Below the pieces are notes generated by a model. That model did not search any database. It was not told where the DNA came from and worked only from the letters and a program-made list of their open reading frames with translations. A program made the translations under genes and the position numbers. Below are positions 1 through 9,080 of a DNA stretch of 36,219 bases, in pieces; position 1 is the first letter of the stretch; every line of letters begins with the position of its first letter. This DNA comes from Bacteroidales bacterium. Lineage in GTDB: Bacteria > Bacteroidota > Bacteroidia > Bacteroidales > UBA932. Location of the stretch: NCBI GenBank assembly GCA_017962925.1, contig JAGCUK010000001.1, positions 1 through 36,219 on the forward strand, given 5' to 3'.

Positions 1-566
1 CGGAAGTCATCGAAGGTCGAAACACCCTCCTTTTCCCCGCTCATGCCGATGTGGCATTCGTAAATCAGGGGATGCGGCCGCTTTCCGGGAGCCTTCGCGC
101 GCCATTTGTACGGCTCTGCCGGAGCCCAGACCTGGGCGCTGAAGACCTTGGTTTCGGGGTCCTGCACCACCCGGGTGGCATATGCGGGGATGCGTTCCGC
201 TCCGCCGCCTGGCCATTCGATGAAGAGTTTGTAGAGTTCACCGTGGCGTAGGAACATGGACGGGATGGTGAGTTCCCAGTTGCCGTCGCCTATGGGCTTC
301 AGGGCCCAGGCTTCGGCCTTTTTCCAGTTGTTGAATTCCCCTATGAGCCAGATCCGCGTGGCATTGGGTGCCCACTCACGGAATACCCAGCCCTCAGCCG
401 TCTTGTGGAGGCCATAATAGAGGTGATTGTTGATATAGTCTGAGATGCGGGCATTGGCCGCTTTTCCACAGATGCCTGCCACCTCCGCCTGAAGCCTCTT
501 GCCGCGGGCATCTATCGCGCCCTTGAACGGCTCCAGCCAAGGATCAGTCTGGTATATCTTTTTCAT
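1..566 (-). CDS. glgB: 1,4-alpha-glucan branching enzyme, N-terminal part (cut by window edge)
   Basis: Branching enzyme makes alpha-1,6 branches in glycogen by moving alpha-1,4 chains. The visible 188 residues start MKKIYQTDPWLEPF, carry an N-terminal CBM48-like beta-sandwich with FREWAPNATRIWLIGEFNNW, and reach the family motif IYECHIGMS just before the window edge, where the GH13 barrel begins. The layout matches the eukaryote-like branching enzymes common in Bacteroidota. The ATG at 564-566 is supported by a good GGAGGG Shine-Dalgarno (573-578), and it overlaps the xseB stop by 4 nt (ATGA), so the two are translationally coupled. The catalytic residues lie outside the window. Identity rests on strong motif recognition. 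Confidence 0.9.
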   Translation of the reverse strand, partial: MKKIYQTDPWLEPFKGAIDARGKRLQAEVAGICGKAANARISDYINNHLYYGLHKTAEGWVFREWAPNATRIWLIGEFNNWKKAEAWALKPIGDGNWELTIPSMFLRHGELYKLFIEWPGGGAERIPAYATRVVQDPETKVFSAQVWAPAEPYKWRAKAPGKRPHPLIYECHIGMSGEKEGVSTFDDF

Positions 567-742
567 TGCAGTCCCTCCGCTTTTTCACGTGCTGTGCGAA
601 GGTATCCTCGGCAGTTGGCAATCAAGCCATCCGCCCTCGCAATCAGCTTGTCTATATCCTCCAGCGCGGTGGCAGGATCCTCCACCTTCTGCGCTATTTT
701 CTCCAGTTCCTCCAGCGCCTCTTTATAGTTGAAATCCTCCAT
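563..742 (-). CDS. xseB: Exodeoxyribonuclease VII small subunit
   Basis: Small subunit that binds the coiled coil of XseA to form exonuclease VII, which degrades single-stranded DNA to oligonucleotides. The 59-residue product begins MEDFNYKEALEELEKIAQKV, then has DPATALEDIDKLIARADGLI and a helical C-terminus ending AEGLQ. This is the typical two-helix XseB pattern (YEEAlxELExIv, then a helix rich in L and acidic/basic residues). It is shorter than the E. coli protein (80 aa). A promoter-like pair lies upstream at 766-799. The gene overlaps glgB by 4 nt and is divergent from its partner xseA. Confidence 0.88.
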   Translation of the reverse strand: MEDFNYKEALEELEKIAQKVEDPATALEDIDKLIARADGLIANCRGYLRTAREKAEGLQ

Positions 743-765
743 TCTTCGTTCTATTTTTAACCTTT

Positions 766-799
766 CAAATATACATAAAAATCAGGGATTTATCAACAA
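766..799 (-). promoter_or_regulatory. Bacteroidota-type promoter for xseB-glgB
   Basis: Reading the minus strand, a TTG (794-796, with a second at 797-799) is followed by 20 nt and then TATATTTG (766-773). This fits the Bacteroidota sigma-70 consensus of a -33 TTTG/TTG and a -7 TAnnTTTG. The expected transcript start is about 20 nt before the xseB ATG. Called from sequence match only. Confidence 0.6.
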
Positions 800-889
800 C
801 TTCCTTCACGCCTCCCCCTTCAGTGTACTCATAGAGAAAAACGGCCGCGGAAAATAGGCGGAGACGGGTGGAATCTACCAAACTATTGT

Positions 890-897
890 TAAATTTG
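890..897 (+). promoter_or_regulatory. Possible -7 box for xseA
   Basis: TAAATTTG matches the Bacteroidota -7 consensus TAnnTTTG, 7 nt before the xseA ATG. No clear TTTG lies at the -33 distance. If used, the transcript would start within a few bases of the ATG. The rest of the 743-904 spacer between the divergent xseB and xseA genes shows no ORF or clear hairpin. Confidence 0.35.
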
Positions 898-904
898 TAA
901 AGAG

Positions 905-2008
905 ATGAATGAGCAGGATAAACTGAGTCTGCTGGAACTGCAGGAGATGATACGGGACGGGGTGGAAAGCGCCGTTCCGGACAAAGTATGGGTTAAAGCG
1001 GAAGTGGCATCCATCCAGGCCAAGAGCAACGGCCACTGCTACCTCGAACTCAGCGAATCGGAAGACGGAAAACTGCTTGCCAAGGCGCGGGCGGTCATCT
1101 GGAAAGGGATTTGGTTCGCCCTGCGCAGATACTTCATAGATGCGACGGGCAGCGATCTGGCTCCCGGAATGCAGATCCTGGCACGAGTCCAGGCGAATTA
1201 TAGCGAACTGTACGGGCTGACCCTGGTGATAGACGAACTCGAGCCAGAGTTCACTTTGGGTGCCGCCGAACTGGAAAAGCGCAAAACGGTGGAACGCCTC
1301 GAGAAAGAAGGCCTCATCGAAAAACAGAAAGAACTCGAACTTTCAGATCTCCCCTACTCCCTGGCGGTCATTTCAGCCTCCGACGCGGCCGGTTTCGGCG
1401 ACTTCTGCCGGCATCTCCAGAATAACGAATACGGGTTCCGGTTCAAGGTGGAACTCTTCTCCGCCACCATGCAGGGAGAATCCGCTCCGGAAAGCATAGT
1501 GGATGCACTTCAACAGATAGAGGCAGAAGGCGGATACGATGCTGCCCTGATACTCCGCGGCGGCGGATCGGTGCTCGACCTGGCCTGCTTCGACGACTAC
1601 GGTCTGGCTTTCGCGATAGCCAACAGCAGCATTCCGGTCATCACCGCAATCGGTCACGATAGGGACTACCACGTAGCCGACATGGTGGCCTACGACTTCG
1701 TCAAAACCCCGACCGCACTCGCAGACCTCTTTATCGACTGTTTCGCAGCGGAGGATGAACGCATCAGCGGTTTCGGAAACCGCCTCCGCCTGGCTATATC
1801 GAACAAGCTATCGGTCATGGAAAACACCCTGGCCCTGCTGGAGCACCGCATCAAGACCGCGAATCCACGCAACATACTCACCCGCGGCTACTCCCTCGTA
1901 ACCGACGACAAAGGGGTGGTAGTGAATTCCGCGGCAAAACTGAAACCGGGCCAACGGCTGAGAGTACTCTTCGCCGATGGCTCGGTCAATGTCGAGATAA
2001 TCAAATAG
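905..2008 (+). CDS. xseA: Exodeoxyribonuclease VII large subunit, short form
   Basis: Catalytic subunit of exonuclease VII. The N-terminal part (about residues 5-105) is an OB-fold with KVWVKAEVASIQ and GHCYLELSE. The catalytic region follows with LAVISASDAAGFGDF, the RGGGS motif, ITAIGHDRDYHVADMVA and KTPTALADLFID, all typical of XseA. The C-terminal strand domain is present (NPRNILTRGYSLV to the end). The protein is 367 aa against about 456 in E. coli, and the missing length falls in the coiled coil between TPTALAD and the C-terminal domain, only about 50 residues here. The ATG at 905 follows a weak purine stretch. The gene ends 6 nt from the convergent der. Confidence 0.93.
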   Translation: MNEQDKLSLLELQEMIRDGVESAVPDKVWVKAEVASIQAKSNGHCYLELSESEDGKLLAKARAVIWKGIWFALRRYFIDATGSDLAPGMQILARVQANYSELYGLTLVIDELEPEFTLGAAELEKRKTVERLEKEGLIEKQKELELSDLPYSLAVISASDAAGFGDFCRHLQNNEYGFRFKVELFSATMQGESAPESIVDALQQIEAEGGYDAALILRGGGSVLDLACFDDYGLAFAIANSSIPVITAIGHDRDYHVADMVAYDFVKTPTALADLFIDCFAAEDERISGFGNRLRLAISNKLSVMENTLALLEHRIKTANPRNILTRGYSLVTDDKGVVVNSAAKLKPGQRLRVLFADGSVNVEIIK

Positions 2009-2014
2009 AATCCC

Positions 2015-3325
2015 TTATTTCTGCCGGCAGAAGATCTGCACCGGACAACCGGTGAGATGGAAGTTCTTGCGCAACTGATTCTCGAGGAAGCGCTTGTAGG
2101 GCTCCTTGATATACTGCGGCAGATTGCAGAAGAATGCGAACGAAGGGAACTTCGTCGGCAGCTGGGTGATATATTTGATCTTCACGTACTTGCCCTTCCA
2201 TGCCGGAGGCGGAGTCTCTTCGATAACCGGCAGCAGCGCCTCGTTCAGGCGGGCGGTGGGAATCTTCTGGGAATAGTTGGCATACACCTCCGCGACAGCA
2301 TCCAGCACATCCTGGATGCGCTGCATCTTCACCACGGAAGTGAAGATTACCGGAACGTCGTCGAACGGAGCCAGACGGGCTTTCAGCGCGGTGGTGTACT
2401 CCTTCATTGTCTGAGAATCCTTCACGAACAGATCCCACTTGTTCACCACAAGCACGCAGGCCTTGCGGTTGCGGATGATCAGGTTGAAGATGTTCATGTC
2501 CTGAGCCTCCATTCCGGTGGTGGCATCTATCATCAGCACGCACACGTCGCTATGCTCGATGGCGCGGATGGAGCGCATCACGGAGTAGAACTCGAGGTCT
2601 TCGTTCACCTTACCCTTCTTGCGGATGCCCGCGGTGTCTACCAGCATGAACTCATGCCCGAACTTGTTGTAGTGGGTTTCGATGGAATCCCGGGTGGTGC
2701 CGGCGACGGGAGTGACTATGTTGCGTTCCTCCCCCAGCAGCGCGTTGGTGATGGAGCTCTTGCCGACGTTAGGTTTGCCGACGATGGCGATGCGGGGCAG
2801 GCCGGCGTAGGGATCCTCCACCTCGGTTTCGGCCGGCAGAGCCTTCACTACGGCATCCAGCAGATCCCCGGTGCCGCTGCCGTTTGCTGCGGAGATGGAA
2901 TAAACCTCTCCCAGGCCAAGGCTGTAGAACTCATAAGCATCGTACATCTTCTCGCCGGAATCCACCTTGTTGACACAGAGGATGACCGGCTTGCGCGAAC
3001 GGCGCAGAACGTCCGCGATTTCGGCATCGTAGTCGGTGATGCCAGTGGCAGCCTCCACCATGAACAAAACTACGTCGGCCTCGTCGATGGCTATCTGCAC
3101 CTGACGGCGGATGGCAGCCTCGAAGACGTCATCCGAATTGGAGGTGTATCCTCCGGTGTCCACCACCGAAAACTCGCGTCCGTTCCAGTCGCTTTTGCCA
3201 TAGTGGCGGTCCCGCGTCACACCAGCGGTATCGTCGACAATCGCCTGGCGCATACCCACCAGGCGGTTGAAGAGTGTACTTTTGCCGACATTCGGCCGGC
3301 CCACGATTGCTACTAATCCGTTCAT
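2015..3325 (-). CDS. der: Ribosome-assembly GTPase Der (EngA)
   Basis: Double GTPase needed for maturation of the 50S ribosomal subunit. The first G domain has [14 protein letters not shown] and NKVD. The second, from about residue 175, has [14 protein letters not shown] and NKWD. A C-terminal KH-like domain follows, with [20 protein letters not shown] and the typical [19 protein letters not shown] end. At 436 aa it is full length. Its ATG overlaps the stop of the upstream small membrane protein by 4 nt, placing it last in the engB-prs-small ORF-der run. It ends 6 nt from the convergent xseA, leaving no room for a separate terminator. Confidence 0.97.
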   Translation of the reverse strand: MNGLVAIVGRPNVGKSTLFNRLVGMRQAIVDDTAGVTRDRHYGKSDWNGREFSVVDTGGYTSNSDDVFEAAIRRQVQIAIDEADVVLFMVEAATGITDYDAEIADVLRRSRKPVILCVNKVDSGEKMYDAYEFYSLGLGEVYSISAANGSGTGDLLDAVVKALPAETEVEDPYAGLPRIAIVGKPNVGKSSITNALLGEERNIVTPVAGTTRDSIETHYNKFGHEFMLVDTAGIRKKGKVNEDLEFYSVMRSIRAIEHSDVCVLMIDATTGMEAQDMNIFNLIIRNRKACVLVVNKWDLFVKDSQTMKEYTTALKARLAPFDDVPVIFTSVVKMQRIQDVLDAVAEVYANYSQKIPTARLNEALLPVIEETPPPAWKGKYVKIKYITQLPTKFPSFAFFCNLPQYIKEPYKRFLENQLRKNFHLTGCPVQIFCRQK

Positions 3326-3558
3326 CTCTTTTGTTTAAACAAGGCGCAGTCCGCGCAGGCATCCGAATAATTGCCGGAACAGGCCTTGGGCTTATGCAGG
3401 GCGGCGTCTTCATCTTTATAGCAGACGATTCCGCGCGCCTTCAGCTTTTCGTTGCTGCCGATATCGTATTGGGGGAATCCGCGCTTAAGCAGGATGCCGA
3501 TGCTGAGGAGCACCACGCAAATCCCCACAAGGATTATGGCAGCAAGCAGTACTTTCAT
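3322..3558 (-). CDS. Small single-pass membrane protein with Cys-rich tail
   Basis: A 78-residue protein of unknown function. One hydrophobic segment (about residues 3-24) is followed by a basic LLKRGFP, a [13 protein letters not shown] stretch, and a tail with Cys in VCYKD, KACSG, DACADC (four in all), ending FKQKR. The layout (N-terminal helix, then a short cytoplasmic Cys tail) resembles small proteins often annotated 'membrane or secreted protein' in Bacteroidota, and loosely the NqrM/DUF539 maturation factor, but the GSCGG signature of NqrM is absent. The cysteines could bind a metal or Fe-S cluster (inference). It begins directly after the prs stop with no spacer and overlaps der by 4 nt, so it is surely co-translated with them. 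Confidence 0.75.
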   Translation of the reverse strand: MKVLLAAIILVGICVVLLSIGILLKRGFPQYDIGSNEKLKARGIVCYKDEDAALHKPKACSGNYSDACADCALFKQKR

Positions 3559-4548
3559 TTACTTTATCTCGAATTCCGTGCTGACGGGCTCATACATATA
3601 GACCCTGCGCATGATTGTAGCGAACACAGGAGCAATGCTCAGGACCTTGATCTTGGGATCGTCAGCCAGTTCGGGATGAGGGATGGTATCGGTGATGAAC
3701 ACCTCGTCCAGGGCGGAGTTCGCGATGCGCTCGGCAGCGCCACCGGAAAGGACGCCGTGGGTCGCACATGCACGGACGCTCTTGGCGCCCATCTTCTTGA
3801 GCACATCCGCGGCCTTGCAAAGAGTGCCGGCGGTATCTATCATGTCGTCGACTATCACCACATCCTTGCCTTCCACCTCGCCGATGGCCTTGATTTCGGC
3901 CACCACGTTCGCTTTCTCGCGGGTTTTATGGCAGATTATGACAGGGCAGTCGCGGCGCTTGCTGAAGAACTTAGAATAGGCATTCGCACGCTTTGCGCCA
4001 CCCATATCGGGAGCAGCTATCGCGAGATCCTTGAACTTGGTGGACTCGGAAATCGCCTTCACAAAGACGCTGCTGCCGTAGATATGATCTACCGGGATAT
4101 CGAAGAAGCCCTGGATCTGATCGGCGTGGAGATCGCAAGTCATCACACGGTCGGCGCCGGCGGCACGCAGCAGATTAGCCACGAGCTTGGCCCCGATGCT
4201 CACGCGGGGACGGTCCTTGCGGTCCTGACGGGCCCATCCGAAATAAGGTATCACAGCGATAACCTTGTCGGCAGATGCACGCTTGGCGGCATCGATACAG
4301 AGCAACAACTCCATTAGATGATCGGTCGGGGGGAAGGTGCTCTGAATGAGGAAGACAGTGGCGCCGCGCACGCTGTCCTTGAAGGACGGCTGGAACTCGC
4401 CGTCGCTGAACTGATCCACCTCAAGGGCTCCCAGAATCACCTGCTCTCCATCCGCTCCGCCTGTCTCCTGGAGATACTTGACAACCTCTTCTGCAAAAGC
4501 CTGCGAGGCCCTGCAGCTGAATACCATCATTCTGTGTTCGTGTTGCAT
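3559..4548 (-). CDS. prs: Ribose-phosphate pyrophosphokinase (PRPP synthetase)
   Basis: Makes PRPP from ribose 5-phosphate and ATP, for nucleotide, His and Trp synthesis. Visible motifs: the flexible ATP-binding stretch FSDGEFQPSF, then YFGWARQDRKDRPRVSIGAK, the CDLHADQIQGFF segment, and the PRPP-binding loop VVIVDDMIDTAGTL. The 329 aa length is slightly above the usual 310-320, with an N-terminal MQHEHR that could be extra; a second start at residue 7 or 8 (MMVFSCRAS) is possible. One nt separates it from engB upstream, and its stop abuts the next start. Confidence 0.96.
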   Translation of the reverse strand: MQHEHRMMVFSCRASQAFAEEVVKYLQETGGADGEQVILGALEVDQFSDGEFQPSFKDSVRGATVFLIQSTFPPTDHLMELLLCIDAAKRASADKVIAVIPYFGWARQDRKDRPRVSIGAKLVANLLRAAGADRVMTCDLHADQIQGFFDIPVDHIYGSSVFVKAISESTKFKDLAIAAPDMGGAKRANAYSKFFSKRRDCPVIICHKTREKANVVAEIKAIGEVEGKDVVIVDDMIDTAGTLCKAADVLKKMGAKSVRACATHGVLSGGAAERIANSALDEVFITDTIPHPELADDPKIKVLSIAPVFATIMRRVYMYEPVSTEFEIK

Positions 4549-4549
4549 A

Positions 4550-5149
4550 TTATTTTTTGTCTGACAATAAGGATTCTATGTACCCCAGTATTTCCTCGCG
4601 CCCCGCTTTTTTGGCGGAGGAGCTGGCAAACATCGGAGGGAGTTCTTCCCACTCCTGAAGCAGTATCTGCCTGTCTTTATCTATCTGTGCAGCAGTGGCT
4701 GCCGCGCTCTGCTTGTCGCATTTCGTGAAGATGATGGAGAAGGGCACTCCCTTTTCTCCCAGTTCGGCGATGAAATCCAGATCGATGCGGGTGATGTCGT
4801 AGCGGGAATCCACCAGGACGAAAAGCGTCACGAGTTCCTCTGAGTTCAGGATATAGTCACTTATCACCTGTTGGAGCTCCTCCCTGGACTTTTTACCCAT
4901 CTTGGCGTATCCATATCCCGGAAGATCCACCAGATACCAACTGTCGTTGATCAGAAAATGATTGATGAGTTTGGTCTTCCCGGGGGTGGAGGACGTCATT
5001 GCCAACTTGCTGTTCCCGGTGAGCATGTTGATGAGCGAACTCTTGCCCACGTTGGAACGCCCTATGAATGCGAATTCGGGCAGCCGACGCTTGGGTTTGG
5101 CGGAAACCCTTGTGCAACTGCCGGCGAACTTTGCATCCGTTATCTTCAT
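4550..5149 (-). CDS. engB: Ribosome-biogenesis GTPase YihA/YsxC (EngB)
   Basis: Single-domain GTPase for late 50S assembly. Motifs: GRSNVGKSS (G1), STPGKTK (G2), DLPGYGYAK (G3), IIFTKCDK (G4) and ASSSAKK (G5). The family-typical opening [12 protein letters not shown] is present and the length (199 aa) is normal. It heads the engB-prs-small membrane protein-der run, where two of four genes are ribosome-assembly GTPases. A TATCTTTG box sits 4 nt upstream of the ATG. Confidence 0.96.
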   Translation of the reverse strand: MKITDAKFAGSCTRVSAKPKRRLPEFAFIGRSNVGKSSLINMLTGNSKLAMTSSTPGKTKLINHFLINDSWYLVDLPGYGYAKMGKKSREELQQVISDYILNSEELVTLFVLVDSRYDITRIDLDFIAELGEKGVPFSIIFTKCDKQSAAATAAQIDKDRQILLQEWEELPPMFASSSAKKAGREEILGYIESLLSDKK

Positions 5150-5153
5150 ACTA

Positions 5154-5161
5154 CAAAGATA
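5154..5161 (-). promoter_or_regulatory. Possible -7 box for engB operon
   Basis: Minus strand TATCTTTG fits TAnnTTTG and ends 4 nt before the engB ATG; no clear -33 TTTG is seen. The 50-nt gap to the sensor kinase stop (5150-5199) holds this box and an AT-rich stretch but no convincing terminator hairpin. Confidence 0.35.
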
Positions 5162-5199
5162 ACGAAAACTGCGAAGATTTCAGCGGGCTTTTTTAAAAA

Positions 5200-8100
5200 T
5201 TATCCTTTGGGATAAAGAATTGTGAAGCATGCCCCTCCCAGAGAGAAGGAACGGGAATAGGAAATCGATGCTCCACAGCGCTCCAGCACGCTTCTGGAGA
5301 TGGCAAGACCGAGGCCGGAACCGCCGTTCTTGGTGGTAAAATTCGGGGTGAAGAGCTTATCTACATTCTCTTCCGCCACACCGGGGCCGCTGTCCTCGAA
5401 CACAATGTCGTAGAAGCCTTCGGTAATTGAATTACGGAGGCTCACCCGCACCTTGCCATCTTTATCTCCATGCTCCGCAAGCGCCTGCACCGAGTTGTTG
5501 ATCAGGTTCACGAACACCCGCGTAAGCTGAGGCTTCGGGCCCATCACTTTCACATGGTCCAGCCCGATGTATTCGAATGTAACTCCATCCCTGTTGTCGA
5601 AAATGGAGATTTCCTCCTGCAGCAGCACTGCAAGGTCGATTTCGTCCGGCTCCTGATCGTACAGTTTCGCGAAGGTAGAGAACTCATTCGCAGTGTCGGT
5701 GAGGATGTCGATATGGTCCAGAAGGATGCGACTGATCTCGTCGAATTTCTCCTGCCAGCTATCATCACCTTTGTTCTTGAGGCGGATGAGACGCTGTATC
5801 TGGAGTTTCATCGGCGTGAGCGGATTCTTGATTTCGTGGGCCACCTGGCGGGCCATTCCGCTCCAGGCCTTGTCTCGCTCTGCCTGAGCAAGCTTGAGGG
5901 TACTGTCCTGAAGCTCCGTGACCATGCGGTTATATGCCTTCACCAGGCCTGAAATCTCGTCGGAGTTATTGTAGTCGATGGTTTCCAGGTCGTTCGCGCC
6001 AGCGACATTCATCTTGGTTCCCATCTCTCCCAGAGGCTTGAACATCAGGCGCAACACTCGCGTGACCATCACGGTCGCCACCAGCAGCAGGAAGATGAAC
6101 AGCGAGATGATCATCAACGAATGGCTCACCACGTACGACTCGAAATCATAGTTCTCGTCGGTGTAGGGGGCCGAAATGATGGCCAGCACTGAACCATCTT
6201 CCGCCAGCAGCGGAGCATACATACTATAGAAAGAGCGGCGCCCGATCTTCTCTTTATGGATGAAGTAGCGGCTGGTATTGCGCACGGTGGAAAGATAGGC
6301 GTCGGCGTCCATCCTTGGCTCCATCAGCATTTGGTAGAAGATGTCCGGCGCGGTGGATAATGCCACGGTCCCGGAGGGAGTATAAACCGTGATATCGGTG
6401 TTTGCACTATTGCCCACGTCGCTGATCACGCGCATCATATCCTGCGAGCGCAGATCGCTTATTCCGCCAGCCCTGACGCGTGCCGAAATCGATGCCTGGA
6501 TGGAGTTGATCTTCTCGGACATCAGAGTGTTGCGGTTGACCTCGTTTCGGTTGATTACGAAGGCCATGCTCACCGCCGCCATAGTGACCAGCGTTAGCAC
6601 CAGCGACACCAGCACCACCAGCCGTATGCGCGTCTGGAAATAGCTCTGCCCCAGCGTCTTACGTCTTGCCTTACGCATCGACACGAGAGTGAAGAAGAGG
6701 AAGCACAGCTGCCCTATAAATATAAAGGAGACGACGTAATTGATGCCCTTGATTTTCTGGCGGGAGATGACCACGGTTTCGGTGGATGTCACCGGGTAGA
6801 TGAAATGCACCCAATTGTTCTGCCGGACGCGGGCCTCGCTCCCCCAGCTCCCGTCCATCTTCACCGAATAAGCGAAGTTCCCTTTGAATGTCAGCAGTTT
6901 CCCCTCATCATAGCGGGCAAATGAGTACTTTGCGGGGATGAGCACCTCTCCTGGCAGGGTAGGCCCGATAATGCTGGCGTATCCGCTGATTTTCCATCCC
7001 ATCTTCTGCCCCACTTTGATCATCACTCGGCTGATTCCATAGTTCCCGATGCGGTAGAAGAAGACACCCACGTAATTTACAAACCCGTTCCCAGTGTCCA
7101 CGAAGCGGAAGTGGGAGTCGGGCGCTATCGGCTCGGCATTGTTCGCCACCACGAAATCGTCCGGATTCAGCGACACCGTGACGTCGTAGTCTCTCATGAT
7201 GCGGCGCAGGTAGCTTTCTTCCAGCCTGCTGCTGATGCTGGCGCCGCCATTGTTGAGCACCGACAGGGATGCAATCAGAGGATCCGTTGCGATGCGGTCT
7301 TCCACCGTGCGCAAGCGCATCTCCAGCGAGATATCGCGGCTGACTGCCAGCCTCCTGGCCCATACTTCCATGCTCGCCTGTTCCTTCCTGAGCCCCAGCA
7401 CCGCGGTAGTGCCCACGAAGAGCAGAGCACCGAATACGGAGAGTGCGATGCGGATGGCTGGACGGCGCGAAAACACCGGCGTGAGCATCTGAAGCAGCAT
7501 TATCACTGCCGTCAGAAGGAGGATGTAAGAGAAGATGACGGCACCGCTGATCACGCTGAAATCCTCCGGCTTGTAGAGCTCCAGGGCGATGTTGGAGTTC
7601 AGCACTATGCTCTTCAGCGCGAAGAAGGTATAGCAAAGCACCCCGATTGCGGCGGTGATGATGAGCACCGTCCACATTATCCTCGAATTACGGGTGCGGA
7701 GACGGCGGAATATGTCCCTTCTCACCACATACAGGAATGCGACCGACAAGAGTATCGCCGCCAGGTAATTGAACTGCGCTCCCAGGGAATAGAACAGGCC
7801 GGAGTCGGCATATACCGTTGGCGAGAAGAGAGGGACATCGTTGGCCATATTGCGCCCCCAGGCCTGCAGGACCATCATAATCGGGATGATGGGCACGAAT
7901 GCCACCCAGAAACGCTGAAGCGTAGGTTTCGAATACAGGAACACGAAGGCGCTCAGGGCGAAAAAGATAAGCCCCATCAGCAGCATCACCGGATTGACCG
8001 GGGAGGATGAATCCGTGGATTCGCCCACCAGTTTGAACTTGGGCACTCCATCCACACAGACCTCCTTGCCTTCACTGTAGGATATTGGCTGGATTGTATA

Positions 8101-8601
8101 GGGCCGGGATTCCTCGATGTTCGTGTTCACGAGCTCCAGGCCGGCCACGATCCGCACGTTGGTGCTGTCCACAGCCTTGGCCAGGTACCACTTGGGACCG
8201 AGGTTGATAAAGGACACATCCTTTCCAATTGCAGCCAGGGGTGACCTTCCGGGAGCGCGTGGATTGGAAATCACATCAAAAACCATCCCGGTCTGCACAT
8301 CATCGTTCAACACGGGGAAACGGTTGCGCCAGCTCTGGAGGGAATCGTTCACATAGCGATAGATGACCATATCCGACGGCAGGTCATCCAGTTCCATCCA
8401 CTCCCCTGCAGGGGTCTCCAGGGCCTTCTGCACATAACGGTCCATCTCCGCCATGCGGCGGTTGACATTCCTCTCGAGCCTGCGGGCGGCGACTTCGGAC
8501 TGGCGTGATGGATAGCTGCCGATGCTAGAAAGCCCCACCAGCAGCAGGCTGACTGCCAGAAGGCAGGCCGCCACAATATCCATTATCTTACGCCTGTTCA
8601 T
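5200..8601 (-). CDS. Large multi-pass sensor histidine kinase, NtrY-like
   Basis: Membrane sensor kinase of 1133 aa. By hydrophobicity it has about ten membrane segments: near 9-28, six between about 203 and 400, two near 630-692, and one near 850-873. They leave outside domains at about 30-200, 400-625 and 695-850. A HAMP linker (near LGEMGTKMNVAGANDLETI) follows the last segment. The HisKA box is RQVAHEIKNPLTPMK with phospho-acceptor His922, and the ATPase domain has NLINNSVQAL, EDSGPGV and GSGLGLAISRS. The NPLTPMKLQIQRL stretch is the NtrY/AtoS type, which pairs with NtrC-like regulators; one is encoded at 11801-12946. The start overlaps the rlmH stop by 4 nt. Confidence 0.9.
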   Translation of the reverse strand: MNRRKIMDIVAACLLAVSLLLVGLSSIGSYPSRQSEVAARRLERNVNRRMAEMDRYVQKALETPAGEWMELDDLPSDMVIYRYVNDSLQSWRNRFPVLNDDVQTGMVFDVISNPRAPGRSPLAAIGKDVSFINLGPKWYLAKAVDSTNVRIVAGLELVNTNIEESRPYTIQPISYSEGKEVCVDGVPKFKLVGESTDSSSPVNPVMLLMGLIFFALSAFVFLYSKPTLQRFWVAFVPIIPIMMVLQAWGRNMANDVPLFSPTVYADSGLFYSLGAQFNYLAAILLSVAFLYVVRRDIFRRLRTRNSRIMWTVLIITAAIGVLCYTFFALKSIVLNSNIALELYKPEDFSVISGAVIFSYILLLTAVIMLLQMLTPVFSRRPAIRIALSVFGALLFVGTTAVLGLRKEQASMEVWARRLAVSRDISLEMRLRTVEDRIATDPLIASLSVLNNGGASISSRLEESYLRRIMRDYDVTVSLNPDDFVVANNAEPIAPDSHFRFVDTGNGFVNYVGVFFYRIGNYGISRVMIKVGQKMGWKISGYASIIGPTLPGEVLIPAKYSFARYDEGKLLTFKGNFAYSVKMDGSWGSEARVRQNNWVHFIYPVTSTETVVISRQKIKGINYVVSFIFIGQLCFLFFTLVSMRKARRKTLGQSYFQTRIRLVVLVSLVLTLVTMAAVSMAFVINRNEVNRNTLMSEKINSIQASISARVRAGGISDLRSQDMMRVISDVGNSANTDITVYTPSGTVALSTAPDIFYQMLMEPRMDADAYLSTVRNTSRYFIHKEKIGRRSFYSMYAPLLAEDGSVLAIISAPYTDENYDFESYVVSHSLMIISLFIFLLLVATVMVTRVLRLMFKPLGEMGTKMNVAGANDLETIDYNNSDEISGLVKAYNRMVTELQDSTLKLAQAERDKAWSGMARQVAHEIKNPLTPMKLQIQRLIRLKNKGDDSWQEKFDEISRILLDHIDILTDTANEFSTFAKLYDQEPDEIDLAVLLQEEISIFDNRDGVTFEYIGLDHVKVMGPKPQLTRVFVNLINNSVQALAEHGDKDGKVRVSLRNSITEGFYDIVFEDSGPGVAEENVDKLFTPNFTTKNGGSGLGLAISRSVLERCGASISYSRSFSLGGACFTILYPKG

Positions 8602-9068
8602 TCGTGATGATAAGGTTCACCTTTAATAATAGTAAACGCCCGGTATAACTGCTCAGCAAAAATCGTTCGAACCATTTGATGGGAGAAGGTCATTTTGCTG
8701 AGGGATATCTTCCCGGAAGCTTTGGCATACACCTCGGGGCTGAATCCATATGCTCCGCCGATGACAAAGCAGATGTCTTTCCCGCCTCGGTTCATGCGGT
8801 TTTGAATCTCCTTAGCAAACTCCAGCGAACGGAACTCGGTGCCGTGCTCGTCGAGGAGAATCATCTCCATCCCTTCCGTCTCTTTCAGAATCAATGCGCC
8901 CTCCTTGGTTTTGATCTGCTCCTCGCTGAGGGAGGCCGCGTTCTTCAACTCCGGTATCTCCTTCAACTCGAAACGCACATAATGCTGCAGCCGGGCGGTA
9001 TAGAGTTCCAGCCCGCTGCGTACCCATGGCACGTCCGTCCTTCCCACGGTCAGCAGAATCAATTTCAT
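8598..9068 (-). CDS. rlmH: 23S rRNA (pseudouridine1915-N3)-methyltransferase RlmH
   Basis: SPOUT-class methyltransferase acting on helix 69 of 23S rRNA in assembled ribosomes. The 156-aa product has the full family pattern: N-terminal MKLILLTVGRT, the knot loop CFVIGGAYGFSPEVY, then LSKMTFSHQMVRTIFAEQLY and the diagnostic end IIKGEPYHHE. It lies 12 nt after the DUF4783-like gene and overlaps the sensor kinase start by 4 nt. Confidence 0.97.
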   Translation of the reverse strand: MKLILLTVGRTDVPWVRSGLELYTARLQHYVRFELKEIPELKNAASLSEEQIKTKEGALILKETEGMEMILLDEHGTEFRSLEFAKEIQNRMNRGGKDICFVIGGAYGFSPEVYAKASGKISLSKMTFSHQMVRTIFAEQLYRAFTIIKGEPYHHE

Positions 9069-9080
9069 AACGCAAAACGG

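Noticed and set aside
2057-3316. A 419-codon plus-strand open frame opposite der
   Set aside because: der is unmistakable by its two G domains; the opposite frame shows only low-complexity His/Leu/Val-rich sequence.
5162-5199. Rho-independent terminator after the sensor kinase
   Set aside because: A run of A/T is present, but the flanking bases pair for only 3-4 positions.
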